Shown here in pieces: positions 1 to 14,804 of a DNA stretch of 64,000 nucleotides. Under the pieces are notes generated by a model. It was not told where the DNA came from. It did no database searches and worked only from the letters and a program-made list of their open reading frames with translations. Positions within the stretch are counted from its first letter, which is position 1, and the number at the start of each line of letters is the position of its first letter. The stretch covers positions 62,001 to 126,000 of the forward strand of contig QJNS01000105.1 in the NCBI GenBank assembly GCA_004154925.1, in the 5' to 3' direction. The DNA comes from Monosporascus cannonballus. Taxonomy: Eukaryota > Ascomycota > Sordariomycetes > Xylariales. The translations under genes and the position numbers were made by a program.

Positions 1-87
1 ATGCGCTCTTATAAGGTGGATTTGGGTACCCAAACCCCAATTGGAGTTTAGAATTGTTGATCTTTTAGTCTTGTAGTTAGCGTCACA
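1..87 (+). repeat. possible 3' end of an LTR upstream of element A sequence
   Basis: The first bases are less AT-rich than what follows and end in GCGTCACA at 80-87, resembling the CGTCACA terminus of the G1 LTRs. Homology to the G1 internal region (compare 10640-10720 and 16730-16800) becomes visible only from roughly base 100. An LTR inserted into element A is one reading, but no matching 5' end is inside the window, so this is weak. Confidence 0.3.
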
Positions 88-1777
88 TCCTCGCTTATCT
101 TATAGATAAAAGCCGTTAATAATCTTATTACTTTAAATATACAAATTGAAACGCATTAGTATATCGCAATAATGCACTATAAAGCTTTAAGCGAAAATTA
201 CATTGCACTAAATATAATTAATAGGCCTAAATTACTATAGAAATATAAGTTAAAACTGTATATAACGACAAATATCGAAGGTTAGGAATTCGCTTACGAT
301 AACGAGAAAATCATATACGAAACTAATTACTTTGAGATTTTGGTTTAAAGACGATGTTAAATAATTAATTTCGATATCCTTCTATTTGAAAATTACGATA
401 TAATCTTAGAATTACCATAAAAACGTTAACACGGAATCTTAATTAATAAAGAGACTGGCTATATAAGGTTTATTTTATACCCTATTAATAGGCAAAAAAA
501 TTAAGATTTTAATATTTAATCGAAAATGACAACAAATAAAAGCATAAAAATACGATAGAAGTCTTATCATCTAAAGAGATAAGATATAAGGAAAAGAATA
601 AATATTAAAGAAAATACAACGTATCGTTATTACTATTACAACGAAATTAAGATAATTAAATAACGATCTAAAATAATCGCTTTAAAAATCAGAAAACTTA
701 ACTAATATACTACTATAATATTACCGATATAAGGGATTTTTCAAAAAGAAATTTAATATAAAGTTATCAAAATATAACGAATAAAATTATAAAATAATCC
801 TTAAGGAAAAGTCTTTGACAAAGTTTTTCCCATTTTATAATCTTAATAAAAACAAATTACGCGCTTTTAAAAAATATCTAAAGGATCGGTTATAAAAGAG
901 ATAAATTCGACTTTTAAAGTTACTAGTAAAGTACTTTATATTTTTCGTATCTAAAAAAACGGAAACTTATAACTTATGATTAACTATCGATAATTAAACA
1001 ATATTATTATTAAAGATCGAACATTATTACCTTTAATTACAGAAATAAAAAAGCGACTTTACGAAGCTAAATAGTTCATAATATTTGATTTTAAAAATAA
1101 ATATAACTTTATTAGGATTAAAAAAGAGTACAAATAGGAAACAACCTTTAGAACGAAATACGAATTGTTCGAATACTTAGTTATACTAATAAGATTTACA
1201 AATATACTAACAACATTCTAACGAATAATAAATTATATATTACAAAAATACCTCGATATTTTCGTCGTTTATTATCTTAATGATATTTTTAATTTTTCAA
1301 AAACGAAAAAAGTATATATAAAATACGATTACAAAGTTCTTGAAATTTTACAGAATAAAAGGTTATTTATTAACGCAAAAAAGGTTAATTCTATATATAA
1401 AAAGTAAAGTATTTGGAATATATTATTACCTTAGAACATATTAGAATAAATCTTAAAAAAAATCGTTATAATTACAAAATAGTAGACGCTAACCACGGTC
1501 AAGAAAATATAGGTATTTCTTAAATTCGCTCATTATTACAAAAGGCTTATTCGGAATTTCGGCAAAATAACTATACCCTTAACTAATTTAACGAAAGAAA
1601 AAAAGTTAAATGGACGCTCGAAATAGAAAAAGCATTTCAGAATATTAAAAATACGATTATTAGCGAACCAGTATTAATTATGTACGATTTAATACGTTTT
1701 GTTAAGCTAAAAACCGATATTTCGATTTACGCGTTAAATATAATAATCGGATAACGAAATAATTAAAACAAATTATA
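88..1777 (+). pseudogene. Element A pol remnant, protease to RNase H start
   Basis: RIP-decayed polyprotein segment. The part at about 150-430 aligns with the aspartic protease region of B and C, including the I-L-x-L-P end motif near 403-417. Reverse transcriptase follows at about 800-1480; its catalytic YxDD box at 1270-1285 now reads Tyr-Leu-Asn-Asp, a GAC/GAT to AAT change, so the enzyme would be dead even without the many stops. RNase H begins near 1600 and is cut at 1777 by element X; it resumes at 22570. Confidence 0.75.
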
Positions 1778-1925
1778 TATTACGGCACTAGCAAAGCGGT
1801 TTATTTAAGCCGCCGTTTCGCTATATATTCGTAAGCGTTACGCGCTTGTTAAATAGTTTTTTTTTCTTCCTCGTACAACAACAAAATATCTTTCAGAAAC
1901 CCAAGAGACGTATAACGCCATAACA
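1778..1925 (+). repeat. Element X 5' LTR
   Basis: 148 bp direct repeat of 22415-22564. It begins TATTACGGCA (RIP of TGTTACGGCA) and ends ATAACA, against GTGACA in the 3' copy. Preceded by TTATA, the left target duplication. Confidence 0.85.
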
Positions 1926-4900
1926 ATTTGTTATACTTTCAAAAAATAAACTTTATAGCAGTTTATATAGCCTTGCTATAATATCGCTTATACCACGCCC
2001 TAGGTCCGCCGTTATTACGTTATTATTTCGTTATATTATTTTCAGATTCCCCGACTTTTGAAAAAGATAATACGAGTATTAATACGCCTGCCTTTAAATA
2101 TGGAAAAAGTAATAACGTAACATTATTTTTTCGATTTACGAACTGCAGAATATTCTTTTAGGAATTCCTTTACCTAATTACTGCCATAATACGACTTACC
2201 CATAATTTTACGCCGTTAAGGCGCCTTATCGATTAATATCAGCATTTTTAGAAAGTACTAAAGGATATTTTCGCGAATTTTAAGAAAACTTATTAACGTT
2301 TAAAATACGAAAATATTCAGATTAAAGAACGATTTGCGAACACAAAATAATTATTATATAAAAATTACTAATTTTATAACCGCTTAATTGCCGCAAATTA
2401 AATTAGGGCCGAATAAAATTAATTTCGTAAACGTTTTATAATTGTAAAATAATTATTACGATAAACAAAATAATCCGCCTTTAAAAATTTTTATTTATAA
2501 AAAGGCTTAACCGCCGTAAAACGGTTGTTATAATAAATTACGGCTGCAAAAGGTATATTACCGCCGTTTGTTAATATTTTATTTAAAATAATTTTATAAC
2601 CCGGCATTACTTAACTCTTAGCGGATTTACGATATATTCTTTTCGGGATAACGGATAATTATTACCTTTGCAGTTTTAAGCCGTTTATATTTAAAGGTAA
2701 CGTTAAAAATCCGATATTCCGCCAGAAAAAAATATATTAATTAACGTTCCTTAATATACCTAAAATTTACAATTAATCGAAATATTTTTTTTGATTATAA
2801 ACCGTATTATATATATAGTTTAACGGCTTGAAAATAATATTTATTCGCGTATACCTAATGAAATTAATAATATAATAATATAATTTACGAATTTTAAGAA
2901 GTAACCGTTCAAATAACGAGATATAAGCAATATATTTCTATTTTTAAATTAAGTTTATATTATTATTAATATATTAACTTAGGCCTATAAGGATTTTTAA
3001 ATTTTAGAATGAAGCTTAATAATATTTGCCGATTTTATCGACAGCTTTATATATTTAGCCGATTAAAGCCGGCAATTGTTTATTTTACGCATTATTTCAT
3101 TATAATAAAAAGTTAACGAGATATTTTAAGAAGTTTTCGTTCCGTAAATATAACGTTTTGTTTCCGAAAACGATTAAAGGTAAATACGGCTTTTTAAAAA
3201 CCTTTTTAATAATATAGCAAACCGGATTTTCTATAAACGTATGGCCAAAAGCTAAACTGCTAATAAAGCGATATCGTAACGTTTGCCGAACGCCTCGGCG
3301 CTTTCCGGGCCCGAACTTATATAATTAAATACGGTAATAATTAAAATTACCAGGCATCGCCCCTTTTTCACCGAAAAAGAAAAATAACGTTAACATAAGT
3401 TAAAATTTTAAATATATAGTGAAAAAAAAGATATTATATTTTTAATTGTCTTAACCGGCGTCTGTAATTTATAATAATTCACGTAATATTTATAATACCG
3501 TAACCAAATATTTATACGGCGCAATAAAAAAAATATTTAATTTTTAGAATAAATTGCGATTAAAAATATTTATTAAATTATTAAAATAATAATAAATTTA
3601 ATTTGCGTATACGATTTATAACTTTTAATATATTCTTTCCGTTTTATTATACTTGTACTTTAATAACGGCGCGATATTGCTGGTATAGTTTATAATACAT
3701 TACGGATATTTACTTATAAAATTTATTAATAATAATTTCGTATAGCAAAATAATATTTTTTATTATTTAATTTTTTAAGTTAGCCAATTTAGATTAATAA
3801 ATAAAAATATAACCGGTTCGGCTACGATAATTTATATAGTACGATTTTGTATAAACTTCGTTATAGAAATTCTTACTTTTTACCGATAACTCTTAAACGG
3901 TTTTAACGTTATTCTCGGGTTACTTTGGCTTTAAAAATATAACCCGTTAATCGATTAAACGGCAAAAACGATACGTATAAATAACGAAACGATATTAAAG
4001 TTTTTAATTTCTTTATTTTCGATAAAATTACCCCTTATCTCTTTAATTCTTTTGCTTTTTTAACGTTAAATTTATAATAATATAATTATTTTACGTTGTT
4101 AATTTTTTTAATATTTTACCGCATAAAAAACGTAATAATAGATTTTATCTCTGTAGCTAAATCTTTCGTTTTTATAAATTTATTACGCAAAATTGTTATT
4201 TTATCCTTTTAATTATTATCTGCAAATAAAACAATATTATTAATACTTATTACGATTTTGCGTAATATTTTTATTTAAAACGATAATATCGATCCAGATA
4301 TTATTTCTCTTAGATTACGAGTTTTTTGTAATTAGATAATCGAGGCGCTCTAATTACGCTGCATAATCGAAAAAAATATATAAAAGTATTTCGATAGCAA
4401 ACCACCAATAACGATAGCCGAGATTTTAAAAAAAATTATTATCTGCATACCATAACTAAGCGAAGGCGTTTATTTTTTGCAATATCGATTCCTTATTATA
4501 GTACTAACGTTTTAACCATAAAATCGAATTGTTTTTAAGCTAAACGTTATTGTATAATTACGCGAAAGTTATGTTCCTTGACGAATTGCTAGCAGTATAA
4601 AAATATATCGATAATTACTTTAAAAAAGATTTTATTTACCTTGATATTTTGTTAATAATAACCCATATTTTGTTTATAAAAAAGTCGAAAAACAAAATAC
4701 GTATTTGCGTTAATTATTACGGCTTTAATAACGTTATAATAAAAAGCCGTTACTTTATTTTCTTAATTCGGAAAACCTTAGATATTTTTTATTTAATACG
4801 GGTATTTACGAAATTCGATATTATTATAACTTTTAATCGTTTACGTATTACCCTTAAAAATAAATTAAAATAATTTTTATAACTTAATTCGAGTTATTCG

Positions 4901-7490
4901 AATACTTTATTGCAAATTTCGGTATAATAAATGCCCTGAATTCGTTTTAATATTATATTAATTATATATTATTTAATGCAATAAATAAATACATTATAAT
5001 TTATTTTAAAAAGAAATAAGTTTATAATAAAAAAAATATAAAGATTATATATATAAATTAATCCATTACTTTATATATACAGGATTAATAATTAATATTC
5101 GAAAATGCAAATTTAACGTAACAAAAATATATTATTTAGATTTAATAATTTTTACCGATAATATTATTATAGATTTCGAAAAAATCAAAATTATTTCATA
5201 ATATGAAATTCTCGAAATTTTACGAAAATTATAATATTTTTTCTGTTTTATAAACTTTTATCGGCAATTTATAAAAAGTTTTTCGTTAATTACAAAAGCT
5301 TTAATTATTTTAATAAATAAAGCGAAATAAATAGGTTTTTTTTAATAAAAAAACGTTATAACGGCTTTTTAACGCCTTAAAAATGTCTATTTTACAGTAC
5401 CGGTTTTGTTATATTACGATATTCGGCGTAAAATAATTTTAAAAACCGATATTTTTAAATAAGTATTAAAGAAAATATTTTCGTAATATGATATATTAAG
5501 CGTTTCACAGTTTGTTATTTTTTGTAAGAAAATATGACCTAATAAAATATAATTACGAAATTTACGATAAGGAATTATTAATTATTATTAGAAATTTCGA
5601 AAAATAACGTTCGAAATTATAAAGGGCCAAAAAATCCGTATAGGTTATTATTAATTATAAATATTTATAATATTTCATTATTATAAATCATTTACATTAA
5701 TATTAAATACGTTAATTTAAATTCTTTAGTGATTTCCGGTTTTAAATAATTTATAAACCGGAGAAAAAAATTACAGTTTTGGACATATTATTACGTTAGT
5801 TCGGAATTTAATTTGCGAACTGCCATAATACGAGTAATAATAAAGTGATATACCTATATTGAATAATATTTTTATCCGAATAATAAAAAGCCCTTTTTAA
5901 AGTATACGCTATAAACGTTAATTAGCCGATAAACGTATTAATCGATAACGTCTATAAATCGTGTATATTAATCAGCAAAATTTTGATAACGTTTACGGAC
6001 CTAATTTATAAATAATTTAAATTAAATGTCCACCGAGGGCTTAAAATTACGAAAGTTAATTATAAGGCGGTATAAGCGCGTATTTATATTAAAATAAATT
6101 ATTTATATTAAATATTAAAGTTTTAAAATTATAAATATTATACGGTAATTACAATATAATACTTATAAATTATTTAAAACGTTTTGCAATATATACTTTG
6201 TTACGATGAAATTATGATTAATTATGTTTATTACAGAATATAATTACGTTCGTCTATAGTTATCGTTTTTACCGCCGTATTAAAACGTTCAAAATTTCGT
6301 TAACGAGCTTTTTTAATTTTTTATTTATCCCGTTCCGCTTATAAAATAATACTTTCCTAAATTCCATTAATCTTTTTCCTTTTTATAAAACATTCGAATA
6401 TATTTACGAATATATTTTTATAATAGTTAATAAATTTACGAAAATACGTTATTTTATTGTAATTATAAATATATTCGTAATTACTTTCGTTAATTTGTTT
6501 TTTCGATATATATCGTTTATATAATATCTTAATTACCGTTATATCGAATTATAATATATAATTTGTTTTAAATTTTTGAAAAAAATTAGACCGATATTTA
6601 AACGTTATATTTTATATGTTAATAATTTATTACCTTTAAATCGATAATTAAACGGAAATCGTTAATACGGCGATAAAATAATATTTACAGGATTATAATT
6701 CGTTTAATTAAAACAAAAAAATAAATTGGTTTTTTTGGGCCGAATTTACTAATAATAATTACGTATCCGAAATTATTAACGTTTCGCCGTTTTTTGTTAA
6801 TTATGGTTTTTACCTTATTATAAATACGAAACCGTAATAACTTTCCGAAATTCCCAAAACGCCTCTATAACAAAAAAAATATATTAAGGCGATAAATTAT
6901 GCAGATAAATTAAAACGAATTTTTTTAAAAAATTAAAGTATTAATAACGAAAACGCAAAACTAATACGCGGAATAAATTAATTAATACCCTAACGATACC
7001 GGTATATTTGCAAAAAAAACAGATTTAAGTTAATTTATATTATATAAAATTAAAATGGCCTAATAATAAGCTTAATAATAAATAAATAAGCTTTTTCGTT
7101 ATTATTAAAATATTTTTTAGCGTTCTAACCGTAAAATTACCGATATAATATGAGTTATTTTTAATTCTCCATATTTCCTTAATTTAACATTATAAATTAA
7201 GCCTTTTAAGAAAAAATATAATAAACAGGGAATGGGATATTTTAGCAGGAAATATTATCGTTACAAATACGGATAATATAAAAAATATCAAATAATATTT
7301 TAAAAAACTTTGAAATTTTAAAAATATTAAATATGGCTTTTAATATAAGGTTAAATAACCGTAATTATACCGCTTTACTTGGAAACCGGTTACGATTCTT
7401 ACAAGAAACGATTTTAATATAACCAAATTCCATAAAAATACCCTTAATAAATTTGGGCCACCCGATTAATACCAAATATTATTAAAATAA
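1926..7490 (+). pseudogene. Element X gag-pol remnant
   Basis: RIP-destroyed gag-pol. The clearest block is 4649-4873, an open stretch of 74 codons reading as fungal Gypsy RT: K-x-R-x-C-V-x-Y-x-G-x-N-N-V followed by an RVFTKFDII core. Around 6639-6840 the end of the integrase core is readable (T-E-I-V-N, A-E-F-T-N-N, V-S-P-F-F-x-N-Y-G). A chromodomain tail with W-K-P and K-x-G-P-P is at about 7330-7480. The first 2.7 kb should be gag and protease, but nothing specific is readable there. Confidence 0.7.
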
Positions 7491-8099
7491 TAACGAAAAA
7501 TAACGTAAAACGTACGTAAAAAATATTTTATTAAGCCGATACCGCGGTTATATTACGATAAGGCCTATATTATATTAAAAGTATCAAAAATAAGTATTAA
7601 ATTTATTAATACCATAAATATTCGAATTACGAAAACCAGCAGCTAAAAAATAATGCGTTCTTATAATAATTACGTAATATAAAAAATAATCTTTTTAAAA
7701 ACAATACGGCATTATAATAATAATATAAGAATTAGAAATTATTAAAACGTAAAAAGAACGTCGCAATATTAAGGTTCCTCTAATCGAAACTTAAAGATAT
7801 AAAAATAATAATATATATTTTATTGCGGAAAACGTATTTAATTAACGTTTATAATTAGTATTTTTCGTTATTAATAATTAAGCGATATTCGATTGCCTTT
7901 TTTTAAACGATAATTTAAGCGTTACCTGATTATTATAAAATTAATATCGTATTATTATAAAATATACGTTTCGATATATTAATAACATTATCCGCAAAAC
8001 GGAAATTATAAATTTATATTAAGACGTATCGGACGGCAATTTATGTAAAATAATCGATTTTATTTTTTTAAATAATTTTAAAAGCGTAAGTATAATTAA

Positions 8100-8239
8100 A
8101 GGATAATATTAACCTTTTTTTCGAGCCCGTTATATTAAATGTAATATGGTAAATCTTTTCGGCCATTTCGAAAGCAGTATAAAATCGGAATACCGCCTTA
8201 TAAAGTTCCCGACGAAAACCGTTAGGGTACGCGTACGTC
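8100..8239 (-). pseudogene. Element X antisense reading frame, distal part
   Basis: On the minus strand this 140 bp is open in the same frame as 21815 upward once element B and one copy of its target duplication are removed. It reads Y-A-Y-P-N-G-F-R-R-E-L-Y-K-A-V-F-R-F then A-E-K-I-Y-H. Open reading in such TpA-rich DNA on the strand opposite pol suggests real ancestral coding. No family recognised. See 21815-22181 for the proximal part. Confidence 0.4.
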
Positions 8240-8244
8240 TTGTC

Positions 8245-8564
8245 TGTTATGATCCAACCAAGAGAGGGTCTCGGAAACGGTTACTTGGTGACTGAAACAG
8301 GGCCCAAGCGGGTCGGAATCACGTGACATGGATCCGGAGTGATCCAAGGGATCTAACGGGATCCATAAAAGGATATATACGCTTATTATTTCCATAGTTT
8401 AAATAACTTTAGCTTGTAATATAATATCGTTACCTAAGGTACTCTTGGAATTACGAGACGTAATACGATTACTGTATTTATTACTTAGATTCCCACGATA
8501 TTCCTGCTAATATAAACCTGTACGATTAAGGTTTAATAATTAGTTAAACCCTTAGTTCGTTATA
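8245..8564 (+). repeat. Element B 5' LTR
   Basis: 320 bp, begins TGTTATGATCC and ends CGTTATA (RIP of CGTCACA). Contains an E-box-like TCACGTGA (about 8320), a GATC-rich stretch (8330-8360), the TATA motif GGATATATACG (about 8373) and the downstream core shared by all G1 LTRs. Confidence 0.9.
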
Positions 8565-8689
8565 TGTTATAAACTTTTATTTAGTAGTACCGTTAAACTC
8601 TAAGCAATATCGATTAACGTTATATTTATTAGCAAGTAGCCCGAATAGCTCATTTACCAAATCCTTAATTACCCGGATACTGGAATGGA

Positions 8690-11600
8690 ATTCGAGAAGG
8701 AAAAAAAGAAACCTTGCCTTTTTTGCAAAGAAGTTCTTCGACGACTAGATGCTATAAACGAACGTATCCTTTAACTTAAAAAAGATAATAATGATCTTAC
8801 GACGTTTTTTTAAGCCGCTTATAAGAAGCTTAAGGGAAAAAAAAAGCTTTCGAAATTAAAAAATCTTTTTAAATAAGCCAGATTATTTAACTGAATGTTA
8901 CTAAAAAACCAAAAAAAGGTTTTAAGTCTTTTAAGCTAGAAGTTTTCGACAGAATCTCGATTAAGTTGTAATTATTTTTAACTTAATGCCGAATATATTT
9001 CGGGTATTTCTTTATTCGCCTTATTACGCTTATTATATACGTTAAGTTCGTAATTAAACGATTTACCGGAAATGCGGTTATTTAATTCGAGCCCGTTATA
9101 AGAAAATACGTTATTTTGCTAGTCGAAAAAACGAAACCTAAAGGTAGTACGAATTTATAACGATTATATATAATTCGAATAAGTATTAACGAAGGTTTTC
9201 GAAATAATAAACGAAAAAATAAAGGCCGAAATATAGATCTAATAGTTATAACAGAAAATTTTAGTATTTAATTACGGCAGCACGTTAATTCAGTTAGCCG
9301 TTAAATTAAACTGGGAATAAAAAGTATTAATAGCTAAATTTTTTGACGGCCTGAAAAGAAAATACAAAAAAACATTTTACGCTTAATTAACTTAATTATC
9401 TATCGGATTATATTATTATAGCAGTTAAAATTGACGATCGATAATACGCATAACGTACTAAAAGTACCAAAAGGAAAAATAATAACAAACCCCGATATAT
9501 GGCTAATATTAACGTTCCTTAACGTAATAACACTTTTTATAGTATAGAATTAAGACTTATGAAATTAAAAGCTATTTATAAAAAAAGCTAAAGCTAAACC
9601 AAATGCTATAATTATAACAAAATAGAATATAAGGTATCGTAATATAAAATACTTAAAAAACTCCGTTAAAATAATTAAAAACTAATACCTAAAGGATAAT
9701 CCAGAAAAAATCAGAAAAACGAAAGTAAACTTATTAATGTAATTTAACCTAAATATATACCGGGTTCCCCATGGAGAAAGTTTTAACGAAAAATACGAAA
9801 AGTTCGAAAACTGGCTTAATAAGTATTACGAACATAATAAAAAGCATTATAAGGATAATTATGCGAATACTAAGATTGGAAAAAGGAAATCTATCTCGAA
9901 ATACCCGATCGATACGGCAAAATGCACGCTATATATTGTCGACGACCAGAATATTCCGATTAAGAAAAATGGAAATAATATATTTATATACGAATTACCC
10001 GTATGTATTACGAGGAATTCGATTTTCCAAACCGTACCGGAAATAATAAGGACGATAAATAATAGCATTAATATTTTCGAACAATAGCCCCAAAAGATAT
10101 CCAGTAGTTAACCAAGGCCGAAACCTGGGCCGAAAAAAAAGCAATGCCTGAAGGAAAACCCTTTTTATTATTACGAATAATATAATTATCTAACGGAAAA
10201 AAAGTTAATTTAGCGCATAATAAAAAAGCATTGCTAAAAAGCCATTATAAATTTCTATTTTTAATTAGTATTTATTATGAACTTTTACGAAAAGAAAATT
10301 ATTAAAAAAATACGTTAATTTATAAAAAGTCTTTAAAATAATAATTAACATAATGTATAATGAGATATAATCGTAAATATAAAAATATAATTTATTTAAT
10401 AAGGAGAACAATTATAAGAAAGTTAAAAGCAATTAATACGATTCGAAGAAATAATACGCCAGTAATAACGATAAATATAATAGCTTAACGCGTTAAATAA
10501 AGAAATTTAAGTAAAGTTCGATAAATTCGAATAAAAGTTAAAAAACAAGATTATTTATAAAAAAGCCGCAAAATAACAAAACCTAAAAGAATTAAAAGAA
10601 ATTCCCAAAAAGGGCTTTAAATACGACGATAAAAAAACGTTAATAATTTTATTATTTTCGAAATACGAATCGGAACGTATTAATATATTGCAATAATAGA
10701 TTACGGAGCTTTAAAGGAGAATTATATTATATTAAATATGATTAATAAACTTAAATTGCCATAAAGATATAAGTTAAAACCTTATATAGCGACAAATGTC
10801 GAAAGTTAGGAATTCGCCTACGATAACGGAAAAGTTATACGCGAAATTGATTATTTCGAAACGTTTATTAAAAAATAATACCAAATAATTAATTTTAATA
10901 TCGTTTTATTTAAGAATTACGATATAATCTTAGGATTACCATAAATACGTTAATACGAAGTTTTAATTAACGGTAAAACTGGCCAGGTAAAATACGTTTT
11001 ACTTCTTATTAATAAACGAAAAGAAAAGAAATTAAGATCTTAATATTCGATCAATAATAACGACGAATATAAGTATAAGGATACGATAAAAATCTTATTA
11101 TACAAAGGGAAAAAATACAAAAAAGAAATAAGTATTAAAAAATATAACGTATCGTTATTATTATTAAAGCGAAACTAAAATAATTAAATAGCGATCTGGA
11201 ATAATAAAAGTAATAGCCTCGAAAATTAGAAAATTTAATTAATATGTTATTAAAATATTATAAATATAAGTAACATTTTAAAAAGGAATTCGATACGAAA
11301 TTATTAAAATATAATGAATAAAACCATAAGATAATTTTTAAAAAAGGATTTTTGACGAAGTTTTACCTTATTTATAATCTTAACGAAAACGAATTATGTA
11401 TTCTCAAAGAATACCTGGAAAATCGGCTATAAAAAGGATAAATTTAACTTTCGAAATTATTAGCAAAATATCTTATATTTTTTGTACGAAAAAGAAAACG
11501 AAAAATTGCGATTTGTGGTTAATTATCGATAATCAAACGATATTATTATTGAGGACTAAATATTATTACCTTTAATTACGGAAATAAAAAACTGATTTTA

Positions 11601-14060
11601 TAAAACTAAATAGTTTATAATATTCGATTTTAAAAAGGGATCTAATTTTATTAAAATTAAAAAATATAAATAAAAAATAACTTTTAAAATACAATATAAC
11701 TTATTTAAATATTTAATTATATTAATAAGATTTACAAACGTTTTAATAATCTTTTAATGGATTGTAAATTATATGCTATAAATATACCTTATTATTTTCG
11801 TTATTTGCTATCTCGACGATATTTTTATTTTTTCCAAAATAAAAAAAGCATACGTAAGATACGTTTATAAGGTTTTTTAAGTTTTAGAGGACGTAAAATT
11901 ATTTGTTAATACCAAAAAAATTAATTTTATAAGCAGAAAATGGAATATTTAAAACATATTATCACCCCAGAACATATTAGAATGGACTTTAAAAAATCGC
12001 TATAATCATAAAATAGCAAATATTAACGATAATTAAAAAGGTATAGGTATTTTTTTCGATTCGCCAATTATTACAGGAAATTTATTCGAAATTTTAACAA
12101 AATAGTTATACCTTTAACGAACCTTACAAAAAAAGGAATTTAAATAAATACTAAATATGGAAAAAGTATTTCAAAATATCAAAAATGCGATTACCAGCAA
12201 GCTAATATTAATTATGTACGAATTAAACCGTCTCGTTAAATTAAAAACCGATATTTTAGATTATGCGTTAAATATAATAATCGGATAACAAAATAATTAA
12301 GGCAAATTATATCTTATTATATTTTTTTCGTATAAATTAAAAAAACCGAGTTTAATTACGGTATTCCAGATAAGGAATTTATGGTTATTATTATAGCATT
12401 TCAAAAATTCAAGTATTTTTTAAAAGGAGATTTGTATTAAATTAAAGTTTATACGGATTATTAAACATTTTATCCGATTTATTACAACTAAAAAGCTTAT
12501 AGGACGATAATTAAAATATGTAGAAAAATTCACGAATTTCGATTTCGTTATTATTTATAAAAGAAGTTCAAAAAATAACAGAACAAATATGTTAAATAAG
12601 TAATTAAACCTCGAAAAGAAATTAATTAAAATTAATTATATAATTTTGGATACCATTATAGAAAAACATTTACGTTTACGACAGATTACGACAATTCGAG
12701 CAGTACTTTATGATATGCACCAGAAAATCCAGCATTATAACGATAATCTTCTAGAAAATCAAAAAACGGACAAAATACAAATTCTACAAAAATATCCAAA
12801 AGATTTAATACGAAAAATATACGAATATTAATTATACGGATATCCAGAGATCCATAAAATCTTAAAACGGCTTTAACTCATATATTTTTTTTCCTAAAAT
12901 GAAATTAATAATACAAAAAATTATACGGCAATACGACGTTTGCGCCAGAACAAAGATTTAACGACATAAGCCATATAGAAAATTATAATTATTATTAATT
13001 ATAAAACAATTATAATACTTCATTAGATTCGATTTTATTATTAAATTTCCTATATTAGAAAATTTAATTATAAAAATATATTACGATAACAGTTTCGTAT
13101 TTATTAATCGATTTACAAAATATTCTTATTTTTTATAATATTACGAAAATATAACCGCCGAACAAATAGCATATATCATTTTTAGATATATTTTTAATAT
13201 ATATGAATTATTAATAAAAATTATTTTAAATAAAGGATTAATATTTATATCAAAATTTTGATAGAGATTAATAATATAAATCGCCTTAAATTACAAATTA
13301 TTTAACGTATTTAAATTATAAATAAATAAATAAATAAAACGGATAAATTAAACCTTCAAAATTTACTTACGATATTATATTAATTACGAATAAAATAATT
13401 AGGTTAAAAATTATTAATCGTATAATTAGCCTATGATATTAGTTATTACGAAAATATTAAGGTGATATTAACGAATATAAACTTTGATTTTATTTTAAAA
13501 GTTTATAAAAAAAATACGCAATAACGGTCTACTTAATATCAAAATAATTTTTACGTTAAAATAATTACGATAATTGTATTAGAAAATAAAAATAGAACTA
13601 AAGTTCGTACGAAATTAAATAAATAAGTACTATAACCAGAAAAGATTAAAAAGATTAATTTCTAAAAAAGGGGAAATGGTTTTTTTTTGCCACCAAAAAT
13701 ATTCAAACGAAAAAATCTAATAAAAACCTCGATTTTAAATATATCGGTTTATATAAAATCGCCAAAAAATCTTAGAAAATAATTATTAATTGGAACTTTT
13801 ACTAAAAGTTAAATTCTATCTAAATTTTTATATTTCCTTATTCGAATTAATAACAGATATAATCAAAATGTATACGGCATAAAACGATATGGAAATAAAA
13901 GACGAATAAGTATACGAAATAGAGAAAAGTTTCGATATGCGAAAACAAAACGGACTTACTTAATATCTGATTAAATTCAAAAAATAATCGAATTCCGAAA
14001 ATATCTAGGAATCCGCTAAGAACCTTATTGGCGCCTAACGCCTATTAAAGAACTTTTACT
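8690..14060 (+). pseudogene. Element B gag-pol remnant
   Basis: RIP-decayed. gag lies at about 8690-9750 with an A-x-W-F-E-P-like stretch near 9070 and a CCHC knuckle (C-Y-N-Y-x-K-x-x-Y pattern) at about 9600-9640. The aspartic protease region is at about 10640-10990, ending in I-L-G-L-P. RT keeps an unmutated Tyr-Leu-Asp-Asp box at 11809-11820. RNase H spans about 12140-12600. Integrase spans about 12640-13650: an open 61-codon segment at 12646-12831 precedes the H2C2 finger and the catalytic core with R-F-T-K. A chromodomain (about 13910-14060) ends with W-E-S-A-K-N-L-I-G-A. Many stops; not functional. Confidence 0.8.
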
Positions 14061-14453
14061 AATAACGATAAAACTACTGGAAATAACCGCGTCCTAATTT
14101 ACGTCCACGATAAAATCGGAAAAATAAGATTATTTGAGAAGCGTAATGCGAAATTCGGTTTCCAAACGTTCGCGCTTTGCTTCCAGGCGATCGATTTTTT
14201 CTTATTTTTTTTAACTTATCCAAGGATTGAAAACGCCGATTAACCGTTTTTATATCTTTTTTGTAAAAAATTTTATTGAGTACGAAAGCGTTCCAAACGG
14301 GATAATACCTCGTTTAAACGATAAAATACGGATAATAATTTCTAACGAATATTACGAAGATATTAACAGGTAAAGGATTTTTTAACCGCAAGCGTTTTAT
14401 TTTTTTATTAATGTTATTTAAGAGAAAAAAAGGAATACCGAAGTTATTATAAT
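14025..14453 (-). pseudogene. Element B antisense ORF, C-terminal part
   Basis: Minus-strand frame with its stop at 14025, overlapping the last codons of the sense chromodomain tail to tail. The end reads D-A-V-I-S-S-S-F-I-V-I-S-K-S-S-L-I-G-V-R-R-Q-stop. The part at 14314-14453 is open and basic. Upstream the frame is cut by element C and resumes at 21126. A similar ending (aromatic-N/D-A-x-I ... R/K-R-Q-stop) is found in A, C and D. Confidence 0.6.
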
Positions 14454-14804
14454 TGTCATAACTCAACGAGCCACGACCTTCAGAAACGGTTCCTCGCGAT
14501 TCAACCACAAGTGCTTGGTAGGGCAGGTCACGTGATGGATCACCAATTTACGGGTGGTAAGCTAATGAGCCGGATCGCTAACTCATTAGTAATAAACCAG
14601 CTAAACAGAAAAAAGATATATATGCTTATTACCCCCATAACTTAAATAACTTCAGCTTGCAATATAATATTGTTATTTAAAATAACCTTAAAATTACGAA
14701 ACGTAATACGATTACTGTATTATTACTTAAATTCTTACGATACTTTTATTAATATAAACTCGTATAATTAAGATTTAATAATTGATTAAACTTTTAGCCG
14801 TTAT
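14454..14804 (+). repeat. Element C 5' LTR
   Basis: 351 bp, begins TGTCATAAC and ends CCGTTATA. Its U3 contains GGTCACGTGATGG (about 14527) and a repeated AGCCGGATCGCTAACTCATT module unrelated to the GATC-rich U3 of element B. From the TATA region onward it matches the other G1 LTRs. Confidence 0.9.

Noticed and set aside
9771..10068. 91-codon plus and 69-codon minus frames in element B
   Set aside because: Out of frame with the recognised gag-pol; chance openings in RIP-mutated DNA.
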